From VAZQ01 sp963702695 (GTDB lineage Bacteria > Pseudomonadota > Alphaproteobacteria > Rhizobiales > Xanthobacteraceae), in the NCBI GenBank assembly GCA_963702695.1, contig CAVPDS010000022.1:56988-120987 (forward strand): a stretch of 64,000 bases of DNA. The letters run 5' to 3'. The notes beneath the pieces are model-generated. The model was not told the origin of the DNA, ran no database searches, and saw only the letters and a list, made by a program, of their open reading frames with translations. The position numbers and the translations under genes are program-made. Shown here piece after piece: positions 10,531-18,590 of the stretch (the stretch's first letter is position 1; every line of letters begins with the position of its first letter).

Positions 10531-11514
10531 ATGGCCATGATTAGCAAACGCAGTGTTCTCTCCGCTCTCGCCGCAGCGGGTCTCACACTCGCCGCGTTCA
10601 ACCCCGCTACAGCCCAGATTTATCCCGACAAGCCGATCAAGATGATCGTGCCGTTTCCGCCGGGCGGGCCGATCGACACGATGGGCCGGTTGATCAGTCA
10701 GCATCTTTCGGTGAGCCTTGGCCAACAAGTGGTGATCGAGAACCGGCCGGGCGCCGGCGCCACCATCGGCTCGAAGGCAGCGGCTGCCGCCGAGCCGGAC
10801 GGCTACACGTTGCTGTTCGGATCGTCGGGGTCGCTGGCGGTGGCGCCGGCGCTCTATCCCAACGCCGATTACGATCCGATCAAGCTGTTCACCCCGATCG
10901 CGACCGTCGCGCTGCTGCCACATGTGTTCGTGGTCGCGCCGACGCTGCCGGTGAAGACCGTGCAGGAATTTATCGCCTATGCGAAGGACAATCCGGGCAA
11001 GCTCAACTACGGCGCCGGGCTTGGAACGCCGCCGCAGATGCTCGGCACCTTGTTCAAGGTCAAGGCCGGCATCGACGTGGTGTACATCCCCTATCGCGGC
11101 TCGGCGGCTTCGATCACCGATCTGCTCGCCGGCCAGACGCATTTCACCATCGACGGCCTCACCGGACTCTCTCCGCTGATCAAGGAGGGCAAGGTACGAC
11201 CGCTCGCGGTGGCGCGGCCGTCGCGCTGGCCCCCGCTGCCGGATGTGCCGACCTTCGCCGAAAGCGGATTTCCGGACTTCGTGATGGATGCCTGGACCGG
11301 CGTAGTCGCGCCCGCGGGCACACCGGGGGCGATCATCAACAAACTCAACGGCGTGATCAACGCGGGCCTACGTTCGGCCGAGATGCAAGCCAATCTGGCG
11401 AGGTTCAGCGGGATCGCGAAGGTCGGATCGCCACAGGAATTCCGTGCGTTCCTTGCGGAGGAATTGCCGAAGTGGGCGGAGATCGTGAAGATTTCGGGCG
11501 CGAAGCCGGAGTGA
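10531..11514 (+). CDS. Bug-family (TTT) periplasmic solute-binding protein
   Basis: A 327-residue secreted binding protein. The ATG at 10531 has GGGAG two bases upstream; a second ATG at 10537 has better spacing and is equally likely. Both give a signal peptide ending near PATAQ/IYPD. Bug-family landmarks: YPDKPIKMIVPFPPGGPID, VIENRPGAGATIGSKAAA and GKLNYGAGLGTPPQMLGTLF. It is divergent from the hydantoinase gene across a short repeat-bearing gap, which suggests shared regulation. No transporter membrane subunits are adjacent; the ligand is unknown. Confidence 0.92.
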   Translation: MAMISKRSVLSALAAAGLTLAAFNPATAQIYPDKPIKMIVPFPPGGPIDTMGRLISQHLSVSLGQQVVIENRPGAGATIGSKAAAAAEPDGYTLLFGSSGSLAVAPALYPNADYDPIKLFTPIATVALLPHVFVVAPTLPVKTVQEFIAYAKDNPGKLNYGAGLGTPPQMLGTLFKVKAGIDVVYIPYRGSAASITDLLAGQTHFTIDGLTGLSPLIKEGKVRPLAVARPSRWPPLPDVPTFAESGFPDFVMDAWTGVVAPAGTPGAIINKLNGVINAGLRSAEMQANLARFSGIAKVGSPQEFRAFLAEELPKWAEIVKISGAKPE

Positions 11515-11538
11515 AGGAGCACGGGGAGGTGGCCGCTC

Positions 11539-11931
11539 TTAAATCGGTTTTGAATCCACGTTGGTGATCATCACCTTCACGGTCCAGCCTTCCCAGTAGA
11601 CCTTGTAGTCGATCATCGCCTGCTCGCGCGGCGCGTCGACGTGCGCCTTGCAGGTCTTCTCCGAACTCGTGTCGGTCACGGTCGAGGGATCGCTGATCTT
11701 GTCGATATCGACCTTCTTATCCTTGAAGATCGACTTGATCGTATCGATGGTGGTGTCCGAGGTGCAGCTTGGCAGCGTGAAGGCATTGAACCCGCGCATG
11801 ATGCCGAGGACCCCGATGATGAGGAAGGCGATCGCGGAGGCCCAGCGCGAGAGCTTCTGCCACATCGTTGGCGCCGGCGCTGCGGCCGGCGCTGGTTGCG
11901 GCGGAACGGCAGGCGGCGACGCATCGGTCAT
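11539..11931 (-). CDS. Hypothetical single-pass membrane protein
   Basis: A 130-residue protein of unknown function. Residues 1-22 are Pro/Ala-rich and probably cytoplasmic. A hydrophobic segment (WASAIAFLIIGVLGIMRG, about 30-47) looks like a signal anchor. The C-terminal 80 residues form a soluble, probably periplasmic domain with two cysteines (PSC and KTC) and a lysine-rich middle (IFKDKKVDIDKI). A good ribosome binding site (GGGGGATC) precedes the ATG. It ends 24 bases from the convergent Bug gene. I recognise no family. Confidence 0.65.
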   Translation of the reverse strand: MTDASPPAVPPQPAPAAAPAPTMWQKLSRWASAIAFLIIGVLGIMRGFNAFTLPSCTSDTTIDTIKSIFKDKKVDIDKISDPSTVTDTSSEKTCKAHVDAPREQAMIDYKVYWEGWTVKVMITNVDSKPI

Positions 11932-12081
11932 GAGATCCCCCAGAAAGACTTGCAGGGCTGCAACGGTAACACGGGGTTGAAACGTGTGCCCAGGTTGACG
12001 CGTCGTTTCGCGCGTGCAGAACCGCTGACAGCGGTGGAAAAATTGGCGGGGGCCCGGTGTGGTTTACACCGAGCCCCCTTA

Positions 12082-12524
<443 letters not shown>

Positions 12525-12600
12525 TAGGGATGGAGATGCTTGCCGCCGACGTCAAGGGCGGGCCATGAATAGCCGCTGGACCGGGGGGGAGATTCGCGCC

Positions 12601-14085
12601 ATGGCAGCGGCGGGTTTCATTGAGCGGCACGGCCTCTGGAGCGACGACCAGCGCCGGCAGGCGGAGGAGCTCCAGCAGCGGGTGCAGCGGGAGAATCTGC
12701 ACTTTATCCGGCTTGCGTGGGCTGACCCGCACGGCGCCTCGCGCGCCAAGGCGGTGACGGTGCCGGCGTTCATCGGTGCACTGGCCAACGGCTACAACAT
12801 CAACGTCGCGACCACGACGCTCAATTCCGCCAATGCGCGCACCTTCTCCTCGTTCACGCGCGGCGGCGGCATGGGGCTGCCCGAGATGACCGGCTCGCCC
12901 AACCTCACCATTGTGCCGGACCCCGCGACGTTCCGGGTGCTGCCCTGGGCGCCCGGCGTCGGCTGGATTCTCTGCGACGAATACTTCAACTCCGGCGTGC
13001 CGTTCCACTTTTCGCCCCGGCACCTGCTGCGGCGGCAGTTGGCCCGGCTGGCGGATCAGGGAATGCGCTACGTCGTGGGGCTTGAGATCGAATGGTATCT
13101 GCTGCGCCTCACGCAGGGCGAATTGGGCGACGAGAACGTCGGCGCTCCGGGCGTGCGGCCGCGTCCGCTCGGCACCGCGCCGGCGGAACCGGGTTATTCG
13201 TACCACTCCGAATCCAACATGGACCTGATGCAGCCGGTGCTCAGCGCGCTGGCCGGCGCATTCGACAAACTTGGCCTGCCGCTGCGCTCGGTCGAGAACG
13301 AGTGGGGCCCGGGGCAGGTCGAATGCACGTTCGCGCCGCGGGCGGGGCTCGATGCGGCCGATGATTGCCTGCTGTTCCGCACCGTGACCAAGCAGATTTG
13401 CCGCCGCCTGGGCTATGCCGCGACCTTCATGTGCCGGCCGAATCTCAAGGGCTATTATTCCAGCGGCTGGCACCTGCACCAGTCACTGACCGCCAGCGAT
13501 GGGCGCAATCTGTTCATGCCCGAGGGTGAGGGCGAGCCTCTCTCGCCGCTCGGCCGTGGTTTTCTGGGCGGGCTGGTGAGGCACGCGGTGCCTGCTGCGG
13601 TGTTCACGACGCCGACCGTCAACGGCTATCGCCGCTTCCGGCCGAACTCGCTCGCGCCCGACCGCGTCGGCTGGGGTTTCGACCACCGCGGTGCGATGCT
13701 GCGCGTGCTCGGCGCGCCGGGCGATCCGGCGACGCGGATCGAGAACCGCGCCGGAGAACCCGCGGCCAATCCGTATCTGTTCATGGCCTCACAGATCGTC
13801 GCCGGCCTTGACGGCATCGAGCATGCGCATGATCCCGGCCCGCGCGATGATGAGCCCTACGCCGCCGAGCGTCCGCTGCTGCCAAAGAGCCTGGTTGCCG
13901 CGCTCGATGCGCTTGAGCGCGAGCCGCTGTTCCGCAGCGCGTTCGGCGCTATCTTCGTCGACTATTTCCTCAAGCTCAAACGCAACGAAACCGGCCGCTT
14001 CGAGCGCTGGTTGGAGGACAACGGCGGCAAGGACGACGACGAAACGACCGCCTGGGAACAGAACGAGTATTTCGACTTTTTCTAG
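12601..14085 (+). CDS. Glutamine synthetase-like ligase (possible gamma-glutamylamide synthetase)
   Basis: A 494-residue member of the glutamine synthetase superfamily. Conserved stretches are GLEIEWYL (first metal Glu), VENEWGPGQVECTF, SSGWHLHQSL (the GS His motif, with Trp in the place of the usual Met), TVNGYRRFRPNS and TRIENRAGEPAANPYLF, which matches the RxExR...ANPY region. The divergent N-terminus resembles GlnA-like enzymes of amine catabolism more than housekeeping GlnA. I place the start at 12601, which has a strong purine-rich site (seven Gs, then AG) 9 bases upstream; the ATG at 12565 would add 12 residues. It lies just upstream of Rieske dioxygenase alpha and beta genes. In aniline catabolism a GS-like enzyme glutamylates the amine before dioxygenation, so a similar role is inferred here. 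Confidence 0.82.
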   Translation: MAAAGFIERHGLWSDDQRRQAEELQQRVQRENLHFIRLAWADPHGASRAKAVTVPAFIGALANGYNINVATTTLNSANARTFSSFTRGGGMGLPEMTGSPNLTIVPDPATFRVLPWAPGVGWILCDEYFNSGVPFHFSPRHLLRRQLARLADQGMRYVVGLEIEWYLLRLTQGELGDENVGAPGVRPRPLGTAPAEPGYSYHSESNMDLMQPVLSALAGAFDKLGLPLRSVENEWGPGQVECTFAPRAGLDAADDCLLFRTVTKQICRRLGYAATFMCRPNLKGYYSSGWHLHQSLTASDGRNLFMPEGEGEPLSPLGRGFLGGLVRHAVPAAVFTTPTVNGYRRFRPNSLAPDRVGWGFDHRGAMLRVLGAPGDPATRIENRAGEPAANPYLFMASQIVAGLDGIEHAHDPGPRDDEPYAAERPLLPKSLVAALDALEREPLFRSAFGAIFVDYFLKLKRNETGRFERWLEDNGGKDDDETTAWEQNEYFDFF

Positions 14086-14096
14086 AAGAATGCTTA

Positions 14097-14167
14097 GGGT
14101 GGCCAAGGCGCGTTGCGCGCCGTGCCCACGTCTTCCGAAGTGGTGGGCACGCTTCACTTTGCCCACC
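14097..14167. repeat. Palindromic intergenic repeat (GTGCCCAC type)
   Basis: GTGCCCAC and GTGGGCAC arms around a 13-base loop, with outer GGGTGG/CCCACC halves and an inner GCGCG hairpin. This is a typical Bradyrhizobium-like dispersed element, lying between the GS-like and dioxygenase alpha genes. Confidence 0.6.
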
Positions 14168-14201
14168 ACCGGACGAGCGGGATGGGCCAAGGACCTGGGC
14201 C

Positions 14202-15575
14202 ATGCTTGAAAAACTCAATTCATCTTCGACTCGGCTCGCGGACGCCGGCCCCTACGACTACGACGAACTCGTGCAGGAGGATCGCGTCCATCGCCTGATC
14301 TACACCGACCCGGCGATCTTCGCGGCGGAGATGACGCACATCTTCGGTGCGGTCTGGGTCTATCTCGGGCACGAGAGCCAGATTGCGAACAACGATGATT
14401 TCATCACCACGCGGCTCGGGCTGCGGCCGATCATCCTGCTGCGTGACTCGCAGGGAAAAATCCGCGCCCTCTACAACCGCTGCACCCATCGCGGCACTAC
14501 GCTGTGCCGCAAGGACAAGGGTTCGGCGCGGATGTTCACCTGCCCCTATCACGGCTGGAGCTATCTCAACTCCGGCAAGCTGCGCGCGGTGCCGTGGCCG
14601 GACGGCTATGCCTGCGATTTCAAGGAAGCGAAGTTCAATGTCGCGCAGGTACCGCGTGTCGACAGCTACCGCGGCTTCATCTTCGGCACGCTCAACGCCG
14701 ATGCGCCGCCGCTCATCGATTACCTCGGCGGCATCACCGGCCCGATCGACGAATGGCTCGACCGGCAGCCCGGCGGCAAGGTGGCGGTGTGCGAGGCGAA
14801 CCGGCTCAAGTTCAAGGGCAACTGGAAGCTCGCCTATGACAATTCCGGCGACGGCTATCACGTCGTGTTCTCGCACCGCTCGCTGCTCGACATGGAGAAC
14901 CGGCTCGTCGACGAGGCCAACAAGGGCATGTCGTATTACAAGGGCTCGCCCGACACCAAGCCGATGTACATGCGCTACACCGGCAACGGCCATCACTTCA
15001 AGGACAAGCGGGGAAACATCGCGAAGCGCGTCGGCGGGCTCTGGGCGGTCGAAGGACCGGCGCCCGGCACCGAGCACTACGCCGAGGAACTTCGTCGGCG
15101 GCATGGTGCGAAGGCCGATGCGATCCTCGATCTCGCGTCGTCGGAGCCGGTCAACATCAACGTGTTTCCGAACCTGTCGCTGCTCGGCAATCATATCCAG
15201 GTGTTCGAGCCGGTGTCGGTCGATGAGACCAACGTCATCTGGTACGGCACCGCCGTGGTCGATGAAGCGGGGACGCTCGGCGATGCGCTCGCCGACGTGA
15301 ATGCGTTGCGCATGCGCACGCAGGAGCAATTCCCGAATTTCGGCGAGGTCGACGATCTCGCCAACTTCGAGGAGATCCAGCGCGGGCTCGCCTGTCTCGA
15401 GGACGAGTGGGTCTACATGCACCGCGGTCTCGGCATCCCCGGCCGCGTGCGCAGGGACGCTGACGGCGTCGTCACGGCGCCGGCGACCGACGAAGCGTTC
15501 ATGCGCGAATACATCCACGAGTGGAAGCGCCTGATGCAGACGACGCCGAACCTGGTCGTGCAGCGTGAAGTGTGA
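14202..15575 (+). CDS. Aromatic ring-hydroxylating dioxygenase, alpha subunit
   Basis: A 457-residue Rieske non-heme iron oxygenase large subunit. The Rieske [2Fe-2S] ligands are visible as C94-x-H96 (YNRCTHRG) and C114-x2-H117 (CPYHGW). The catalytic domain has the bridging D217 and iron ligands H220 and H225 in GDGYHVVFSH. The enzyme puts both atoms of O2 into an aromatic ring, with electrons from a ferredoxin/reductase that is not encoded here. The beta subunit follows 81 bases downstream and the GS-like gene is upstream, so the three probably form one unit. The ATG at 14202 is the natural start. The substrate is unknown; the gene order resembles aniline dioxygenase clusters, but a benzoate-type acid is also possible. 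Confidence 0.93.
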   Translation: MLEKLNSSSTRLADAGPYDYDELVQEDRVHRLIYTDPAIFAAEMTHIFGAVWVYLGHESQIANNDDFITTRLGLRPIILLRDSQGKIRALYNRCTHRGTTLCRKDKGSARMFTCPYHGWSYLNSGKLRAVPWPDGYACDFKEAKFNVAQVPRVDSYRGFIFGTLNADAPPLIDYLGGITGPIDEWLDRQPGGKVAVCEANRLKFKGNWKLAYDNSGDGYHVVFSHRSLLDMENRLVDEANKGMSYYKGSPDTKPMYMRYTGNGHHFKDKRGNIAKRVGGLWAVEGPAPGTEHYAEELRRRHGAKADAILDLASSEPVNINVFPNLSLLGNHIQVFEPVSVDETNVIWYGTAVVDEAGTLGDALADVNALRMRTQEQFPNFGEVDDLANFEEIQRGLACLEDEWVYMHRGLGIPGRVRRDADGVVTAPATDEAFMREYIHEWKRLMQTTPNLVVQREV

Positions 15576-15581
15576 TGCGCT

Positions 15582-15612
15582 TCTACCCTCTCCCTCAGGG
15601 GAGGGGGTAGGA
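15582..15612. repeat. Short palindromic repeat
   Basis: CTACCCTCTCCC and GGGGAGGGGGTAG form a near-perfect hairpin between the dioxygenase alpha and beta genes. It resembles the C-rich/G-rich elements at 22401 and 47941. Confidence 0.55.
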
Positions 15613-15656
15613 TCACGCCACGCAAACTGAAACGGCGTGAGCAGGTTCAAAAGACA

Positions 15657-16244
15657 ATGCAAACCGCATACGATCCCTCGCTCACCTCTTATTACGTCAC
15701 CGACGCGTTTTATCGCGAACTGATTGCCGCCTTCACGAACTGGCAGCGCGCGGAACTGGAAATCACCGATCCAGCGGAGCGCGACCGTTTCCGTCAACTG
15801 CTCGAACGCGAGGCGCGGCTGCTCGATGCGCTCGCCTTCGACGAATGGCTCGCGATGTACGTACCGGAATGCGTTTACTGGGTGCCGGCGACGCCCGGCG
15901 GCGGCGATCCGCGGCGCGAAGTCGCGATCTCGTTCGACGATCGCCGGCGGCTCGAAGACCGCATCTATCGCTTGCGAACCGGCTACGCCTGGTCGCAGGC
16001 GCCGAAATCGCGCACCGTGCGGATGGTGACGAATGTCGAAGTGTTTGCGACCGCGCACGACACGGTGCGCATGGTGCGCTCGAACTATCTCATCAGCGAG
16101 TTCCGGGTCGATGGCACGCGCATGCTGACCGGCTGGTGTGGCCACCGTTTCGTTGAGCACGACGGCTGCTGGCAGATCCAGGCAAGGCAGGTCAACCTGA
16201 TCGACTGCGATCAGGCCATCCGCAATCCAAGCATCGTGATTTGA
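15657..16244 (+). CDS. Aromatic ring-hydroxylating dioxygenase, beta subunit
   Basis: A 195-residue small subunit with the SnoaL/NTF2-like fold of ring-hydroxylating dioxygenases. Family features: EREARLLDALAFDEWLAMY near the start, YWVPATPGGGDPRREVAISF, the central DDRRRLEDRIYRLRTGYAWS and the C-terminal QIQARQVNLIDCDQ. Beta subunits are structural and sometimes affect substrate choice. It follows the alpha subunit gene in the same direction with a short repeat between them. No ferredoxin or reductase follows; the next gene is convergent. Confidence 0.92.
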   Translation: MQTAYDPSLTSYYVTDAFYRELIAAFTNWQRAELEITDPAERDRFRQLLEREARLLDALAFDEWLAMYVPECVYWVPATPGGGDPRREVAISFDDRRRLEDRIYRLRTGYAWSQAPKSRTVRMVTNVEVFATAHDTVRMVRSNYLISEFRVDGTRMLTGWCGHRFVEHDGCWQIQARQVNLIDCDQAIRNPSIVI

Positions 16245-16259
16245 ATGCTGCGGCTTAGC

Positions 16260-16295
16260 ACCCCCCTTGCGGGGGAGAGGAAGTAAGAAACAAAA
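16260..16295. repeat. Palindromic repeat, CTTGCGGGGGAG type
   Basis: CCCCCCTTGCGGGGG hairpin followed by AGAGGAAGTAAGAAA. The GAGGAAGTAAGAAA tail recurs at about 52194-52207 after a similar hairpin. It lies between the convergent beta-subunit and AmpD-like genes; there is no T-run on either side, so it is unlikely to be an intrinsic terminator. Confidence 0.55.
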
Positions 16296-16301
16296 TAGCC
16301 G

Positions 16302-17084
16302 TTACTGCGTGAGTGCGTCGCGGGCGGCGAGGAGAGCCTTTAGCGTTGCGATCGTCGACTCGTCGGCGACGCCGTCGATGCGGGCCGGACGCCAATGGCG
16401 CTGGAAGGCGCTGACGACATCGCGCGTGATGGCATCGTAGTGGCCGGATGGCGTGACGCCGTAGCCAAGGCTGGCGAGCAGGGTTTGGACCTCCTCGACC
16501 GCGGGGCCGGAATCGCCGGCCACGTAGAATTTCGCGTCTGGCACCTGCGGCGCCGGCTTGACCCACAGGCCGATCCCGGAGTCGTACAACAGCCGCCAGG
16601 GAAATTGCTCGCCGGGGTCTTTCTTGCGGCCGGGAGCGACGTCGGAATGGCCAAGCACGCGATCGGGTTGGATCCGGTAGCGGGTGAAGATGCCGCGGCA
16701 GAGTGCGATCACCGCAGCGACCTGACGCTTGGGATAGACCGGGTAGAGATAATCGTGGCCCGGATTGGCGATCTCGATGCCGATCGCACAGGAGTTGATG
16801 TCGGTCTCTCCCGCCCACGAGGCCACGCCGGCATGCCAGGCGCGCCGCGTCTCCGGCACCATCTGCACGATGCGGCCGTCTTCGAGTACCATGTAATGGG
16901 CGGAAACTTCGCTGTGCGGCGAGCAGAGTTTTGCCAGCGCCTCGTCGTTATCAAGCATGCCCGTGTAGTGCAGCAGCAGCATGTCAGGCTTGCTCACGAT
17001 CTTGCGCTCGCCATGATTCGGCGAGGGGCGGACCTCCGCAACCACGCAGGAGTCAGGGCGAAACTCAGACACGAGCACAGCCAT
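16302..17084 (-). CDS. N-acetylmuramoyl-L-alanine amidase (AmpD-like) with peptidoglycan-binding domain
   Basis: A 260-residue amidase_2 family enzyme that cleaves the bond between N-acetylmuramic acid and the stem peptide. Zinc-site residues are visible: H39 in MLLLHYTGM, a second His in RAWHAGVASW or nearby, and the C-terminal GHSDVAPGRKKDPG with His and Asp. GIEIANPGH is also typical. Residues of about 190-255 form a peptidoglycan-binding domain (GPAVEEVQTLLASLGYG...AFQRHW). No signal peptide is visible, which favours the cytoplasmic AmpD/anhydro-amidase role in wall recycling. It stands alone, convergent with the dioxygenase genes. AmpD and AmiD-type functions cannot be separated from sequence alone. 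Confidence 0.9.
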   Translation of the reverse strand: MAVLVSEFRPDSCVVAEVRPSPNHGERKIVSKPDMLLLHYTGMLDNDEALAKLCSPHSEVSAHYMVLEDGRIVQMVPETRRAWHAGVASWAGETDINSCAIGIEIANPGHDYLYPVYPKRQVAAVIALCRGIFTRYRIQPDRVLGHSDVAPGRKKDPGEQFPWRLLYDSGIGLWVKPAPQVPDAKFYVAGDSGPAVEEVQTLLASLGYGVTPSGHYDAITRDVVSAFQRHWRPARIDGVADESTIATLKALLAARDALTQ

Positions 17085-17310
17085 ACAGAAGCACCAGATC
17101 CGCTCGCGCCATGAACTTGACGGAATGAATGGTCATCGCGGCGGGACTTTGAGCCATTGTGCAGAAACGCTGCCGACAGACAAGATTGCACCCCTACGGT
17201 AGCAGGAACGGCTTGGCGAATCCTCGCCGCTGTGGCCGGTGTGCCGCACCTTCGTTGACGTTCCTGACATAAGGGAAAGTCCGGCGATGGCAAGCCGGCC
17301 GTGAGGGCGA

Positions 17311-17345
17311 ACAAGAAGACGGCCCGGATCGCCTGACCCGGACCG
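17311..17345 (-). terminator. Intrinsic terminator after the PRC-barrel gene
   Basis: On the minus strand GGTCCGGGTC pairs with GATCCGGGCC (two G-U pairs) across a 4-base loop, and the T-rich GTCTTCTTGTT follows. It is correctly placed about 50 bases after the stop of the gene at 17397. The rest of the 312-base gap (17085-17396) shows nothing else. Confidence 0.6.
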
Positions 17346-17396
17346 CCGATTCCCGGGACTGTGTCCCGTTCTTGCGCGACAGTGACGTTAACTATT

Positions 17397-17945
17397 CTAA
17401 CGCCCGGCCGGCGGATTCATCGGGGTGGGCGTCCGCGGGCCGGAACCGGTAGTGGCCGGCGTCGTGCCCGATCCCGCCTTGTAATACTGGAAGTCGGGCG
17501 CGTTCTTGAGCTCGTCCTTGGTCCAGGCGACTTTCAACTTGACGTTGCTCGGATCGTCGCTCTTGCTGGCGGTGCTGCTGCTGGTATCGGCTGGCACCAC
17601 CTGGAAGGCGCTCATATCGATCGCGACGTTCTTCTCGCCGATGCCGAGAAAGCCGCCGACGCCGACGACCACGCCGTCGATCCTGCCACCCTTGTCGAAC
17701 AGGATGTCGGTCACGTCACCGATATGGGCGTTGTCGGGGCCGAGCACGTCGATGCCCTTGAATTTCGAGAACACCCACTGGTCCGCCGCCTGCGCGGGAA
17801 TGAACTTGTCGCCCTTCGCCGGGGCCGCCTGCGAAGTCGTGGTGGGCATATTGCTCGCCGGCGGCGACATGGGCGAATTCTGCGCCATGGCGCCGGACGC
17901 GACCAGTCCGCTCACCGCGGTCGTGATCAGGAATTTCGAAAGCAT
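17397..17945 (-). CDS. Secreted PRC-barrel domain protein
   Basis: A 182-residue exported protein. A signal peptide (MLSKFLITTAVSGLVASGAM, cleavage near AMA/QNS) is followed by a Thr/Pro/Ala-rich linker, then a PRC-barrel domain (about residues 53-115): VFSKFKGIDVLGPDNAHIGD, VTDILFDKGGRIDGVVVGVG and GIGEKNVAIDM. The tail is low complexity (TTPATTGSGPRT). Exported PRC-barrel proteins of this type are common in Rhizobiales and have no settled function. A GGAGG site precedes the ATG. It is transcribed away from mraZ across a 645-bp structured gap. Confidence 0.85.
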   Translation of the reverse strand: MLSKFLITTAVSGLVASGAMAQNSPMSPPASNMPTTTSQAAPAKGDKFIPAQAADQWVFSKFKGIDVLGPDNAHIGDVTDILFDKGGRIDGVVVGVGGFLGIGEKNVAIDMSAFQVVPADTSSSTASKSDDPSNVKLKVAWTKDELKNAPDFQYYKAGSGTTPATTGSGPRTPTPMNPPAGR

Positions 17946-18031
17946 TGCAAGCCTCCATGATGGGAAAGAAACGGGACAACAAAGGCCTTCCCCGCTTTCT
18001 TGCGAGAGGAGGCCTCGTGTCCGATCAACTC

Positions 18032-18097
18032 GCGAAAACGCACCGTGTTCCGCGCTTTATCACTTCAGTTCAGTGATTTGAGCGCGGAACTTTTCGC
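18032..18097. other. Long imperfect hairpin in the gap upstream of mraZ
   Basis: Nested perfect arms: GCGAAAA/TTTTCGC, GTTCCGCGCT/AGCGCGGAAC and ATCACT/AGTGAT, closing on a 7-base loop, with an 8-base bulge on the left side. It totals 23 pairs. On the plus strand the last two arms are followed directly by TTTT, like an intrinsic terminator, yet no plus-strand gene precedes it. It may end a small RNA, belong to the mraZ leader, or be a solitary palindromic element. Confidence 0.55.
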
Positions 18098-18135
18098 ATC
18101 GCCCTAAGTTCCATGAATTCACGAAAACTTGGCTC

Positions 18136-18162
18136 CGAGCTTGATTACTTCGAGCTTGATTA
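18136..18162. repeat. Tandem 12-bp direct repeat upstream of mraZ
   Basis: CGAGCTTGATTA occurs twice, at 18136-18147 and 18151-18162, with a 3-base spacer (period 15). It could be a paired regulator site; nothing else identifies it. Confidence 0.6.
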
Positions 18163-18189
18163 GATGTGCGATCCTGCTCGGGTGATAAT

Positions 18190-18211
18190 TCAATCGCTGG
18201 AATGCGATTGA
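18190..18211. promoter_or_regulatory. Inverted repeat upstream of mraZ
   Basis: TCAATCGC and GCGATTGA form perfect 8-bp arms around a 6-base spacer (TGGAAT). This is the geometry of a dimeric repressor site. The regulator is unknown. Confidence 0.4.
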
Positions 18212-18468
18212 GAACTTGTCCGTGGCAGCGCGGCGGTTCCGCGCGAACGCGCTCATCGCCGGCACGCATGCGTGTCGTCGGGACACGAGAGACGGCCTCC
18301 AGCCCGGTACGCGTTGATTTGGCAGCGATGGGACGTTCAGCCTTTTGACCCACCCCCTCGTCAGGCAACGTCTCAACCATTCCTTAAGCATAAACATTGT
18401 TAATGAGGTTTGAGGCCAACCGGGAGGCCGTGGGAGCGCGGCTGCCCGCCGGTCCGGCTCCATTGACG

Positions 18469-18502
18469 CCCAAAGTATCCCATGATAGCCCATATCATCC
18501 CA
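18469..18502. promoter_or_regulatory. MraZ operator (four CCCA boxes, 10-bp period)
   Basis: CCCA occurs at 18469, 18479, 18489 and 18499, exactly 10 bp apart; on the minus strand this is four TGGGN boxes with 6-base spacers. In E. coli MraZ binds TGGGN direct repeats at 10-bp spacing upstream of its own gene and represses the dcw operon. The array ends 88 bases before mraZ. I infer autoregulation of the whole cluster; the -10 and -35 elements could not be placed with confidence. Confidence 0.8.
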
Positions 18503-18590
18503 CATGCGGCCGCCTGCCACGTCCGCCGTGGGCTTGCCTGCATCGGCGAACCTTGGGGTGGACGGCTGACGCAGGCGCAGCAGGGGCGCC

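Noticed and set aside
14220..16160. 646-codon minus-strand frame over the dioxygenase genes
   Set aside because: It is antisense to two well-supported Rieske subunit genes; its Arg/Val/Asp/His composition is typical of antisense frames in high-GC DNA.
18375..18410. TTAA pair as a CtrA site upstream of mraZ
   Set aside because: The two TTAA halves are 12 bases apart, not the 7 of the CtrA consensus.
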